Origin: Saururus chinensis
Lineage: Eukaryota; Streptophyta; Magnoliopsida; Piperales; Saururaceae
Direction of reading: 5' to 3'
Assembly (NCBI GenBank): GCA_035235625.1
Contig: CP141143.1
Coordinates: forward strand, 44,749,178 to 44,813,177
DNA: 64,000 bases
The notes under the pieces are model-generated. The model was not told the origin of the DNA. It did not search any database and saw only the letters and a list, made by a program, of their open reading frames with translations. Shown here one piece after another: positions 47,385 to 58,895 of the stretch (within the stretch, counting starts at the first letter, position 1; each line of letters begins with the position of its first letter). The translations under genes and the position numbers were made by a program.

Positions 47385-49119
47385 GTTAGATGGAGGTGTG
47401 TGTGGCTGAAGACAGTAAACTTAGCGCTCCTGGGAGGCAACCCTCTTTTGGTTTTGATAGATATTTTTGTTTAATAGTTAATTTTTATTTTTATTTTCTT
47501 TAGTTAGTTTTTAGTTTCTTATCTTTGTCGATTGCTCTAATCATTATTAGGGTGTGCTTATATGATTCATTTTTTATTTACCCTCATGTGATTATGCTTG
47601 TGCTTTATTAACTATTTTTCTTTTGATAGCTATGTACATGAGCATGTCAACCGATATATTATCTCTTTTTTCCTCTTTTCTTATATTAAGCATTGCCTTT
47701 GTTTTCTTTTAACACTGAGGATAATGTTTAGTTTAGGTTTGGGGGTGTAGAAAGAGATTTTTCTTTTATGTTTTTTTAGTTTTACTTAAAAAATAAAAAA
47801 TTAAAAAAATTAATTAGATTTATGTTTTTGCTTATTACATTGATGCTTCTTTTAGACATGTGTCTTTGTTTAATGATATTAGACTATTCAGAATATGACT
47901 TGACATATTTAATAATTTTGAATTCTGATTACTTCATATTGGTTTCTTGTGCTCCTATTTTGAAAAAACAAAGAAAGACATTTTCCTAAGCGAGAATTTG
48001 AGCCCTTGATTATGGTCTTACAACTTGGTGGATATCATTGAATCTAAATAATTATTTTCTTATGGGAGTAAAACTTTGGCATGATCTAGTAGTATTCATG
48101 TTATCATGATAGAGTTTTGGGCTTCACTATTCTTGATTTGTAGAACAATCAAGGACTTTTTGTCAACACAATTCAAGTTGATTGTATAATGTGTTGAAGA
48201 AAAAAAAAGAAAAAAAATGTGAAAAAAATGTAATGAAATAAAGTCACTCTATTGAATAGACCGGGACTTGGTGTGCCTCACTAATCATAGGGTGTTCAAG
48301 TCAAAAGGTAGAGTTGACTAATTTATGACATGCATAGCCTTGAAGCTTATTTGGTTCAAGTTATTAAGCCTTAGGGGTGTTTTAACACCTAGTGGCCTAA
48401 GCCAACTAGATTGGGAGTCACTGGCCTAACACTTGTTATATAGATCTTATAGAAAACTTAAAAAGGCTAAGTCTTACACATATCATGTGAGATGAGCATA
48501 AAATTCTAGTAGGACATTATGCAATTATATCTTAAATGAGTTGTCCGGTGATCTAGGGTATTTTACTTTCCAATGAAGGTTTTGCATGATTCTCTATTAT
48601 GATCTCTTGAAGATGAATGGATGCCAATGTTTATTTTTTAGTGTTAAAATTGAAATTGCTCAGTGGACATGAGACACATTGAGTTGTTCGATTCATAAGA
48701 TTGAGATTGTATAATTACTTGGCAATGTCTGTTTTTCTAAAACTATTATGTATGTATGAGTACATGCCACTAATATGAAGTTGTTAGAATGAATTATTAT
48801 TTCAAAAGAGAAGTTGTATTATGCATGATTGATTTTACTAAATGAAGTCACATGTTTAGGAGGAGTTGATTTGTAAATTTTACGTGGTTTTAATTTTAAT
48901 TTTCTTCTATCATTTAAAATTTGAATTTTGTGGGCAGATTCACTACAAACCCTCACGAGACACAACTCGTCCACTAGTGTAAGCTAGGGGTTTAAAGGCT
49001 TGTTGCATATGCTAAATGCAATCGAGATTTCCTACCGAAGTGGAGTAGTTAATTTTGTTTTCTATTGTTTTTATTTTAGCTTTGCTCGAGGACAAGCAAA
49101 AAGTAGGTTTGGGGGTACT
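47385..49119 (+). other. 3' non-coding block and polypurine tract of the pol-less element
   Basis: Begins with the post-pol phrase GTGGCTGAAGACAGTAAACT and CTGGGAGGCAACC and ends with AGTAGGTTTGGGGGTACT, the polypurine tract before the 3' LTR. It matches the block 30491-32240 of element D over most of its length. AT-rich, no credible open frame. Confidence 0.8.
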
Positions 49120-50570
49120 TGATACACTAAAATAATGTTCAATTAAATGTTCTCACATTTCAAATTGCAATCCTATTTTGTCTTAAATTATTGCTTATTT
49201 GGGCTATTTATCTTTTGAATATGTTAGTTGGACCTTATTTGAGTTTACATGTCTAAATGAGCTTCAACAGGATCCAAGTAGAATAAATAATTGAAGCACA
49301 ACTACCCAAAGCTATTTAAAAGTCAAGAATAGGCTCCTAATGGTCTAAACATGCATAGGTTGGTCGAACATAACCTTTTAGACCCGTTGGACCTGAAATT
49401 TGCATCAAGAGAACTAAATTAGGAAATAAGCTGATTCGGATTGATTAACACAACTATAGTATTTTGAGCATATCTTTCTACATATAATTCTGATTGATAC
49501 GATTCAGGTGTCATTGGAAAGACCACTTCCATGGCTATAAGCGTTATTTCTGGATGAAATTCATAATTTCAAAGCTATATGGGTAAAATCCGGCATGCAA
49601 ATGGACAACTAGTAAACTAACCCGAGGCCAGCACATGAAGAATATTTTCATTAGTTGTGATTTATACACATAAGGAAAGACAATGAGGCTGATTGGATAA
49701 ATTAAAGAAAGATTTAAAGATACTTATTTATTAAATAAATTATTGATTTATTTAATTAATTTAGTATCTAATCATTGCCAAAGAAGCAACCAATCAGGCA
49801 ATCAATCAGGATGTAATCCAGAGATATGATTTGACTTTCCTCTTTAAAGCAACCCCTTCTACTCCTATAAATAGAGGGGTGGACGTAATAAAGGCATCAT
49901 TCCCTCCTCTTTGGAGTTCTCTTCCCCTATTTTCTTCTTTCTTCTTTCATTTTATATTTTTGTTTTTAGTTTTATTATAATGGCTTTCTAAGCTCTCAAG
50001 CAAAGGCTAGAGGTGATTTGTAACAATCTAATGGAGTTCAATTCATGTTTCATCAATAGTTTTAAGTAAGTATTGTTTATTTGAAATGATGTTTATTTAA
50101 TATTATTCTTCTTCTTGTTTCTTTGTGATTTAGATACATAAGATGTTTGAAGGCTCTCCTTTTTTATCTTTTGTGATTTGGATACATAGAAATCTTTAAG
50201 AGACAATTGTTTTTATCCTTCATCTATCCAAACCATTTCTATCTTTAATTTTAATTTTAATGTTCATATCTTCCAGTTAGAAATAATTTTCATTCGATTC
50301 TAACTGAGATAACATGACATATGAAGAACCTCATCAGATGTTACAATGATCCTTAATGCCTTAGTGTTTTCTCTTCTTGATTTCAGAACTCTTTATTGCC
50401 TCAATATTTTTCTACTCTTTCTTTCTTAAATTTTCTTTCCTTTATTTCTTTATAACTATTTTCTTCGTTGCAAAAGGCTTTCCCTGTGGATTGACCTTGT
50501 CTACTACAATTGACAAGTAAAACAAATCTGAATTTGACTTTTTCATAATCATGTTTTAGACGTAACAACA
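49120..50570 (+). repeat. 3' LTR of the pol-less element
   Basis: TGATACACT to GTAACAACA, same length as the 5' copy, TATA box TATAAATA at 49866-49873, followed directly by the CTAAG duplication. Confidence 0.93.
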
Positions 50571-50575
50571 CTAAG

Positions 50576-51040
50576 TAATGGTAATGGTAAATTTAAATTT
50601 TATACGTATATTATTCTTGGGAAATTTTAAAAGATATTTGATTCTTTCTGTTGCAATGTAGATAAGGTATTATTGTTTTCCTCAATATAAAAAATGCTTA
50701 ACTTTCTTATCTTAGCCTTTCAAGGGCAAAACTCTTTCAATTATGAGTACATTAACAGTATGTAGAAATACATTGATGTATTAAATTGTTAAAGAAAATA
50801 ATTAGTTTTTGATATATGCATGGATAGATATGTGATAGATTATATGAGTTTTTTGCTTGATGAGCTAGATATTTTCTGTTTTATTATTCCTATGCAGGAA
50901 ATCATTGAAGATTTAATGAAAAGACTGCCAGTTTTCAAAACCTCATTGATTACTATGGTGGACCTGATAGAGTTACTGCGACGCAACAAGGAGAGTTGCA
51001 ACGAGTGGCAAAAGTTGTTTGTCCCAAATAGTCATGTATA
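50576..51040. other. CACTA interior right of the LTR insertion
   Basis: Continues the CACTA relic after the target duplication. The only open frame (50820-51041) has no domain I recognise. Confidence 0.4.
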
Positions 51041-51773
51041 GAAAAAATTATTTGTTGCAATTACATGGTACATTTTATTAGAATCATATATTGCAACAAA
51101 AGTTATTTATAACTAATATATTTTGTCCTTTTGGAATGATTAATTTTTGCCGCAAATACCACATGTATAATTTGAAAAGGTTTTTACAACAAATTTATTT
51201 TGTCATAAATACAAATTTATAGATTTCTTGTTGCAAAAACAAATTTATATTGTTTTTTAATATTCATTTTTGCGACAAAATGATTGGATTTAGCAATGAA
51301 TTGATTTGTTGCAAATATATATCATTTGAGACAAACCAATATTTTGGCAAAAAATTATTTAAATATTTCTTTATAAAATTAATTTCATTTGCAAAAAAAT
51401 TTTATTGTTGCAAAATTAAAATAAATATTAAAAAAATAAAAAATTTATTTTTATTTGCGACAAACAAATATTGTTGGAAAAAAATATCAAAATTCTTTTT
51501 TTTTCCCATGCGTATATTATATGTTTTGCAACATATTAGTAGTATTTGCAACTTATTATCTAGTTTTTGGCAACAAAAAATATTGTGGCAAAAGAGTTAT
51601 ATTTGCGATAAGTGATGTTTTGCGGCAAATTACTTTTTGACACACTCTTTTGGCAACAATTTTGCAACAAAATGTTTTTATTGCAAAAACACTATTGTAA
51701 CAAAAAAGTACCTTTTTGCAACACATTTATGTGTTGCAAAAAATGTGTTGCAAAAAAACTATTTTTGTTGTAG
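51041..51773. repeat. CACTA subterminal repeat zone and right terminus
   Basis: More than 20 short copies of TTGCAAC, TTGCGACAA, TTTGTTGCAA and their complements over 730 bp, in both orientations, such as GTGTTGCAAAAAATGTGTTG at the end. Such arrays are where CACTA accessory proteins bind in known elements. The zone ends in ACTATTTTTGTTGTAG. Confidence 0.75.
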
Positions 51774-52512
51774 CCTTGTTTAGGCTATACTTTTACCTAT
51801 CTAATCCTTGGTTTGTGGCCTTAGTTTTGGCCATACCTTTGCCTATGTAATCCCTGGTTTGTGGCCTTAGTTTATGCCAATTTAATCCCTGGTTTGTGGC
51901 CTGAGTTTAGGCCATACTTTTGTATATTTAATCTTTGATTTGTGGCATTAATTTAGGCCATACTTTTGCCTATTTAATCCCTAATTTGTGGCCATAGTTT
52001 GGTCTATACTTTTATCTATTTAATCCCTGATTTATAACCTTAGTTTATGCCATAGAATTTCTTATTTAATACTTGATTCTCAGCCTTGCCTTATGTTATA
52101 ATCATGCTGAGTGAATGCCTAATTTTCAGCCCTAGTTTAGGTTGCATTATTGTCAATTTAATACCTGATTCTCAACCTTGGTTCATGTTATAATCTTGAT
52201 GATTGAATCGCTAATTTTTGAGCCTTAGTTTATGACATATTCATGTTTATTAAATATCTAAATTTAAGCCTAAGATGCCTCTGAATTTAATCCTAAGATG
52301 CCTCTAAATTTCAGTCTATATAGTCTCTGCATTTCAGCCTATGTTGTCCCAGACTTTCAGCCTTATTGTGATATATCTTATGTTGAATGTTGATGGTTGT
52401 ATCAGCCTGAAATTCGTCATCTTAGGTGGATGACTTGATTTGTTCACCTCAGCCCCACTCCGATTCATTATGTTATTGAATTGGTCAGTTGATCTCAGCA
52501 CAAGTCTGAGTC
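51774..52512 (+). repeat. F-like LTR fragment with 52-bp tandem units
   Basis: Positions 51790-52080 hold about six units of the form TTTAATCCCTGGTTTGTGGC plus CTTAGTTTAGGCCATAC. The following text (TCAGCCTATGTTG, TTGATGGTTGTATCAGCC) has the character of block F at 35500-35850. It is bounded by the CACTA end on the left and the H insertion on the right, so it may be old F-type LTR into which both inserted. Confidence 0.5.
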
Positions 52513-53654
52513 ATTGTTGTCACGCCCTGGCACTGCCCGACCTGAGCCGAACCCAGTCCAAGGGCCGGTCAAGCGGGCGGGGGCGACGAAATTTAAAGAG
52601 ATTAACGGGAATAGCGGAAGACGTAGCCCCACATATGGGCGGTCTAACTAGCGGAGTTACACACCACATATCCTTTGAGAAAAAGTAAATAATGATAAAA
52701 TAGGACTTTAACTCTAACCTAGTCCACAAGTGTCATACCCACACACTTATAATCCTGAGCCAACACATGTGGCTCGAACCAAAAGTCTCAAACATACCTA
52801 AACTCATAAGACATACATGAGTTTTAAACAAGAACCACCATATATGATGTTATAAACTCATAATAAAGTAAATCAGAAAAGCATAATAAAATCTAGAGGC
52901 CTCCATGCCTAATCCCATGCTCTCCCCAACCGTTCCTCATAAAGAGGTTCCTGTGTGTTTGCACGTTGCGCCGTGAGCCCAAAACCAAAAGCAGAAGAAA
53001 GAGGGGTGAGTAAAACTCAGTAAAGTTTGAATACGGATACAATAATCAGCAAACCTCATGGCATGGAAATTCAGCAATTCGGAATCAAAATTTACATGAT
53101 GTACCCTTTTCTCATCACACCTATGAAAGTTAAGCATAAATACTTATTATCATAAGTTAGCATCCATCCTACATAAGAAACGATCCTCATCCATTCAAAA
53201 TCAAGCATAATAGCTTGCATGAGAAGTGTCACTAAGACAACTTTTAGATCATGCACGTTCATCACATAACCTCCATAATCGTGTCTCAATCACAACTAAT
53301 CAAATCATGCATTCATATCTCATAAACCTGCGTAATGGTATTTCAATCACACAATTTCAAATCATTTATGCATATCATATCAACCTACATGAGGAGTGCA
53401 TCTAACACATAATTTAGATCATGCATTCCTATAATCTCATACATTTCGTAGCTCATTCACCTGCACGACAAGTGTCTAAACCACACTACATCAAGATCAT
53501 GCATAATAAATTGCATCCACATGTGTCACATAATCTCAAATATCCCTACACAACCTATGCAATCTGAGCATAATATTATCACATACACATGCATTATCAT
53601 CAAATTGTGAATGTCTCCATCATGGAGAGGAATACAATCATAACATATTATATC

Positions 53655-53935
53655 ATATCACCCGCTCTAGACGTAGTCCAATTTCCTAATTGGAAACCTA
53701 GGGCATTGCCCGCTCTAAACACAGTCCGAATTCGATATGGAAAACTGGGGTGTAGGGGTAGTCAGCCCCTTTGCCCGCTCTGGACAATCTACTCGGGAAG
53801 TCCGAGTTAACTAGAGCAGGTCTGCTCGCTCTGGATAGTCCGGGCCAGGAATGTTCGAATTAACTAGAGCAGTGTGTTCGCTCTGGACATCTCTACAGTG
53901 GGAGAGTCCGAATTAACTAGAACACATGGTAGCCG
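53655..53935. repeat. Tandem CCCGCTCTGGAC units in the left H LTR
   Basis: About five imperfect units with GCCCGCTCTGGACA, a short variable part, AGTCCGAATT and AACTAGAGCA. The right LTR has only one unit at the same place (61507-61540). Confidence 0.85.
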
Positions 53936-55603
53936 GTGCACAGAGGCATACCATTCTAGATTCTCAGGGTCTAGGTTTGACTGTCTCAATAAACAAATCT
54001 ACCCGCATTAATAATTTAGATTGACTCAACTCAATTTCTCTAGATTCAACCCGGGGAGGATCCATGTTCGAATTAGGAACTCAAATCGAAACCATGTCCT
54101 TTCGGACCAATGAAATTCTAATTAAGCCAATGACTAATTAATCCAGCAAGCAATTTCACAACATTGCATCTAATCGATCAAACTCAGCTAATCTCGATAA
54201 AGCCTCAATCGGAAATCTATTTCATGATGCATGCAACATGGTACATACGTGGAAGCATACATAAATTCTAATTCAAGGTAAGTGCTCCCATCAACCACTC
54301 ATGCATCACTTATAATCATGTTACTAAACATCATCATAATCATTCTCCCACATGTGTGTGTATATGGTAGAAACAACTCATTCGAAGCATATTAACATGC
54401 CTTGTAATTATTTCGCCAACCCCATTACACATGCATATTAACATCTAATCATGGATTCTAGTAGAAATCATGGGTGAAAACCATCAATCAAGTCAAGCGT
54501 AACCACATGCTACACATATGTAAGCATATTCACACTATACTTGAGTCTAGGCATAGACTATTATTCACCCATAATTTAACCACATCATATAATGACATAC
54601 TAGTTCATTAGCATGCTCTAATCCTATTAAAACCATACTTAAACCATAGGGAATCATTCACTCATAGGCATAAAACAAGCAACCCTAGCATATGTAGCCA
54701 ACAACATGCAATTTCACCCAAGACTTAAATACTCTTCATAATTTCCAACATTAATAACATGCACTTCCGGTGGCTCATTCTGGCTCAAAATATTCCACAT
54801 GAACATTTGAAATGGTATCTAAGAGTAAAATATTGAAAAGAAACTTAAAAATCAAGATAGTCAAAATCTGCAGTGTATCCGTTCGATTGGCCTGCAGGGT
54901 CGTTCGAACGGCTGACATGAATATCAGCCTGCAAAACTATAACAGTAGTTTCTGGGTCATCTTTTCCATGTTGAAAACCAACCTGAACCTCCATCAATCC
55001 AACTTAATACATCAAATCAAAGCCCCAAACTCCACCATAATCAAATCCAAGCTTCTAGAACATTAAATATAAACATTATTAAGCAAAGCCCTAAGAAAAT
55101 AACACCAAAGATTAAGCTTTTATCACATCACCATTATAGCACACATGCATGAAACCCATTTCAAAATACCAAAAATCGTAGATCCGAAATCACAACATGT
55201 TTAAGACACAAAGACCCTTACCTTCTAGCAAGTTCTTGATTCGAAATGGTCCCTTAAACTCCTCCAAAACCTACCCAAAACATGATCTTTATCAATACCT
55301 TCATAAAATTGATTTAGAACATCTAAACCTCTAGAAAAACCTTAGTTCAAGAAACCCAAAAATGAAATTCCCACTATTAGGGTTTGAAATAAGGTTTCAA
55401 ATTAGTAGCTTTATGCTTTAAAATCGAGAGTAAACCATAAGAGAAGAAGGGATTTGAAAAGATTTATGAAAGCCCAAATGGATTTATGAAATATTAAGAA
55501 AAACCTCACCATAATCTCCTTTCTCCTTTAGGGAAATGGGGATTAAGCCGAAATGCTCCAGGTTTCAGCACTTTCCCAATTGGGAAAGTGGTTGTGCCTT
55601 TCC

Positions 55604-55611
55604 TTATTTAG
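55604..55611 (-). promoter_or_regulatory. TATA-like box of the left H LTR
   Basis: TAAATAAG on the minus strand, about 385 bp from the LTR start, in the same position as the clearer TATA boxes of the solo LTR, C1 and C2. Confidence 0.45.
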
Positions 55612-56042
55612 AAAGGGTTGGGTTATACAAAATTAAATAATGGGGTAAAAATGGATAAATTTTCTATTACAATCCAAATTAAAATCTAAAAAATTCTGAA
55701 ATAATTTCCCAACGTCTTACTGTGATGCTAGTATTTTTTTGGGTTCAAATTTCCAATTTTGGTTGTGTGGCCCACGGTGGGTCCCGTCAAACCCTAATTT
55801 TTTGAGAAAAATATGAAAATTTTCAAAAATTAAAGAAAAACTCCAAATGACTTAAATTAAATTAAAAACTTGAAATGTGATGAATATTTTGGTTAAAACC
55901 TTTGTTAACCACTTAAATTTTAAAAATAGCCTAAACCATATAAAAGTAATTAAATAGAATAAAGTAAACCGGTTCAAGCTTAAGGATCTTACATCCTTCC
56001 CCTCTTAGGAATTTTTGTCCCCCAAAATTCACTAGAGGTTGG

Positions 56043-56235
56043 TGACAAAAAGATGAGGGTACTTCTTCTTGATCTCATCTTCTCTTTCCCACGTGGTTTC
56101 CTCGACCCCATGATTCATCCACAACACCTTCACGAGTAGGATTACTTTTTGTTGAAGTACCTTCTCCTACCAGTCTAAAATCTAAATAGGTACCTCCTTG
56201 TAGGAAAGATTCTCATGGAGTTCCAATGGCTCAAA
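56043..56235 (-). pseudogene. Chromodomain of H
   Basis: C-terminal targeting domain of chromovirus integrase. On the minus strand one frame reads EPLELHENLSYKEVPI, stop, ILDW, stop, EKVLQQKVILLVKVLW, MNHGVEETTWERED and EIKKKYPHLF. The W and the EETTWE core of a plant chromodomain are present, as is the terminal YPHLF. Two TAG codons interrupt it. In working elements this module directs insertion to particular chromatin. Confidence 0.82.
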
Positions 56236-57590
56236 ATCCAATACATGAGTAGGATTCGGCTCATACCTCCTAAGAAGTGAGATGTGAAAGACTTGTGGGC
56301 ATCGGCCAATCGAGGTGGGAGGCTACTCGATATGCCGTGGTGCCTATTTGTTCCAATATCTCAAATGGACCATTAAATCAAGGTGATAGCTTGCCCCGTT
56401 GTCTGAATCGAACCACACCACGGGTCGGATAAATCTTAAGGAACACATGGTTGCCAATGTTGAACTCCAATTCCCGCCCTCTCCTATCAGCTTAGCTTTT
56501 CTTACGGCTCTGAACTATCTGCGATCTCTCCTGAATGAGGCATATCTTCTCCACTGACTACTAGATAAGGTCAGGGCCAGTGAGAAGGTGCTCTCCAACC
56601 TCATTCCAACACAAAGGTGATCGACAAGGACACCCATAAAGTGGCTCGAATGGTGCCATTTTGATGCTCGCTTGGTAGCTATAATTATAGACAAACTTGA
56701 CCAGCGGCAAATGCTACTCCCAACTTCCCTTCCATTCGAGGATACATGCCTGAAGCATGTCCTCAAGTGTCTGTGTGGTCCTCTCAGATTGCCAATCGGT
56801 CTGAGGATGATAGGCTGAGATGAGATGTAGAGATGTGCCCAAAGCATTCTGAAAGCTCTACCAAAATCTGGAAGTGAAGTGAGGGTCACAGTCAGAGACA
56901 ATGGACACTGGGATCCCTTGTAACCGTACGACTTCCTTGATATATAGGGAAGCTAAGGAATCCAAAGGAGTAGTCATTCTAAATGTGAGGAAATGAACGG
57001 ACTTCATGAGACGGTCAATGATAACCCATACCACATCATTACCACTTGGCGATATAGGCAATCGAGAAACTAAATCTATCACCACATTCTCCCACTTCCA
57101 CTCCGGAATAGGAAGGGGTTGTAGCAAACCACCCAGATGACAGTGTTCTGCCTTGACTTGCTGGCCCACAAGGCATTTGGATACAAAGGAAGCAATGTCC
57201 TTCTTCATTCCGCTCCACCAAAAGGTCCTCTTCACATTGTGGTACATTTTAGTTCCCCCTGGATGGATGGAGAACCTAGAAAGATGTGCCTCTGATAGGA
57301 TACACTCCCTAAGCTCTAGGGAGTTTGGTGCACACAATCGACCCCTATAGGTCAAGCATCCATCGGACCTCTCCTCAAAGTCCATCACCGCCTTCTACCT
57401 TAGCTTGGACTTAAAAGCTTGGATCTCCTCATCACTTTTCCGAGCTTCGACCACGTCATTCACCACACTAGAGCTGATAGAAAGTTTAGCAAACCAACTC
57501 CGTGTGTCCTACGTAGTCAACTCTGGCCTTAGCTCGATGGCGTCCTCATAAAGGAGCCACTCAAGAACTCTCATGCAAGCAATCGTAGTG
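56236..57590 (-). pseudogene. Integrase of H
   Basis: Minus-strand order: HLSRFSIHPGGTKMYH and FWWSGMKKDIASFVSKC, the zinc-binding region, in which the second Cys of the usual CLxCQQ is Gly (CLVGQQ). The core follows with VIDLVSRLPIS, VVWVIIDRLMKSVHFL, RLQGIPVSIVSDCDPHFTSR and then in another frame SAYHPQTDWQSERTTQ. The catalytic aspartates and the glutamate can be matched. The C-terminal block GNHVFLKIYPTRGVVRF and GPFEILEQIG ends at about 56330. Frame changes near 56860-56900 and several stops make it inactive. Confidence 0.85.
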
Positions 57591-57965
57591 GCTGATTTTC
57601 AGCTCAAGGCATCCACCACCACATTCGCTTTATAGGGATGATACGTTATCATGAAATTGTAGTCCTTCAGAAACTCTAGCAACTCCTTTACCTCATATTT
57701 GGATCTCTTTGAGTGAATAAGTACTTCAAGCTCTTGTGGTCAGTGAACACCTCAAACTTTTCACCATAGAGATAGTACCGCCAAATCTTCAATACAAAAA
57801 CCATGGCCTCTAACTCCAAGTCAAGAGTGGGGTAGTTCCACTCGTGCACTCTAAGCTATCGAGATGCATAAGCTACCACTCTTCCATGCTGCATAAGAAC
57901 ACAACCCAAGCCGCGAAATGAATCATCACTATAGACCACATATCCACCACTCCCAAAAGCCAAAG
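57591..57965 (-). pseudogene. RNase H of H
   Basis: The minus-strand frame continues from RT: GGYVVYSDDSFRGLGCVLMQ, HGRVVAYASR (to 57856), a stop, then decayed text to FLKDYNFMITYHPYKANVVV and DALS. The first catalytic aspartate is kept in YSDD. Numerous stops occur between 57856 and 57620. Confidence 0.8.
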
Positions 57966-58895
57966 TTAGAACCGGAGTTGAAGTCAATCTCTTCTTCAAC
58001 TCTTGGAAACTCTCTTCACAAGCTTGATTCCACTCAAACTTCTCATTCTTTCTGGTCAACTTGGTCATAGGGCTTGCAATGCTAGAAAACCCCTCAATGA
58101 AACAGCTGTAGTACGCAGCAAGTCCTAAGAAACTGTGAACCTCCGATGCACTCTTTGGTTTCTCCAACTTCAACACAGCTTCGACTTTCACATGACCAAG
58201 GAAATCCACATTCTTGAGCCAAAATTCACACTTGTCAAACTTTGCAAAGAGCTGATGCTCCCGTAAAGTCTGGAAGATAATCCTTAAATGTGCTTCATCA
58301 TTTAAGGATAAACTGTGAACACAACCCAATCGACCCCTATTCGTGCTCTTCCTCATTGGCCGAATAGATTAGAATATCGTCCACAAATATAATCACAAAC
58401 CAATCAAGATAAGGCCAAAAGACTCAGTTCATCAAGTCCATAAATGAGGCTGGTGCATTAGTAAGATCAAAAGGCATCACTAGGAACTCATAATGCCCAT
58501 ATCGGGTACGGAAAGCCATCTTCACCACATAATCGGGACGGATCCGAAGTTGGTGATAACCCGATCTCAAATCTATCTTAGAGAAGACCTATGCCTGCTG
58601 CAATTGATCAAACAAATCATCAATTCTAGGTAAAGGGTACTTGTTCTTGATGGTTACCTGATTAAGCATTCAGTAGTTAATACACAACCGAAGAGAACCA
58701 TCCTTCTTCTGAGCAAACAAGACCGGCGCACCCCAAGGAGATACACTCGGCCTAATAGAACCCTTATCCATAAGATCCTGCAGCTGAGCCTTAAGCTCTT
58801 TATGTTCGGCTGGAGCCATAGGATATGGAGCTTTAGAAATAGGAGTAGGGCCTGGAATAAGATCAATGCAAAACTCTATCTCCCTCTTCGGTCGC
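57966..58895 (-). pseudogene. Reverse transcriptase of H
   Basis: Minus-strand order: LRPKREIEFCIDLIPG, SVSPWGAPVLFAQKKDGSLR and LCINY (58670-58895), a stop, [46 protein letters not shown] and the catalytic FVDDILIYS at about 58369-58393. Then comes an unexpected insert of about 17 residues (from STNRGRLGCVHSL). HLRIIFQTLREHQLFAKF follows, and DFLGHVKVEAVLKL, where about 14 residues usual between GHV and VEAV are missing. The thumb SEVHSFLGLAAYY completes it. Stops near 58665 and 58597 break the frame. Confidence 0.85.

Larger units (their letters stand above)
43217..50575 (+). mobile_element. Complete pol-less LTR retrotransposon (gag-protease only)
   Basis: The element body 43222-50570 is flanked by CTAAG at 43217-43221 and CTAAG at 50571-50575, a perfect 5-bp duplication. 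Both LTRs are 1451 bp, begin TGATRCACT and end GTAACAACA. Internal order: tRNA-Asp primer site, gag, protease, then directly the 3' non-coding block. RT, RNase H and integrase are missing altogether. This matches non-autonomous plant elements that keep gag but depend on another element's pol. Gag and protease belong to the Athila/Tat lineage. The insertion lies in the CACTA relic 85 bp after the ABCE exon. Confidence 0.93.
40892..51773 (+). mobile_element. CACTA (En/Spm-like) transposon relic, split by an LTR element
   Basis: Left to right: a transposase-associated domain (40892), DUF4218 and DUF4216 regions (to 42710), a captured ABCE exon (42864-43132), the LTR element insertion (43217-50575), unassigned interior, and a subterminal repeat zone ending in TTTTTGTTGTAG at 51773. 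That end is close to the expected complement of CACTACAACAAAAA, but its last two bases are CC instead of TG. The left terminus is not identified and may lie well left of 40892. The large DDE transposase domain normally between the associated domain and DUF4218 is missing, so the copy cannot move itself. Confidence 0.75.
52518..55993 (-). repeat. 3' LTR of chromovirus H, about 3.5 kb
   Basis: On the minus strand it begins TGTAAGATCCTTAAGC and ends CCAGGGCGTGACA. Markers in minus-strand order: TATA-like CTAAATAAGG at about 55604-55611, donor-like GTGAGG at 55509, palindrome CGTTCGAACG at 54901-54910, TGCATGCA box 54228-54235, tandem array 53655-53935, and a U-rich tract with ACACAG at 52951. 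It is preceded by the polypurine tract AAGAGGGGAAGGA. Confidence 0.88.

Noticed and set aside
50820-51041. Open frame of 73 codons right of the LTR insertion, with a phrase similar to LQRV in another frame
   Set aside because: The similarity to ABCE is four residues in a different frame and is likely chance; no other ABCE text is nearby.
52518-52640. GC-rich stretch as a CpG island of a host gene
   Set aside because: It is the terminal segment of the H LTR, repeated at 60365 and, in variant form, at 3040 and 28190-28369.
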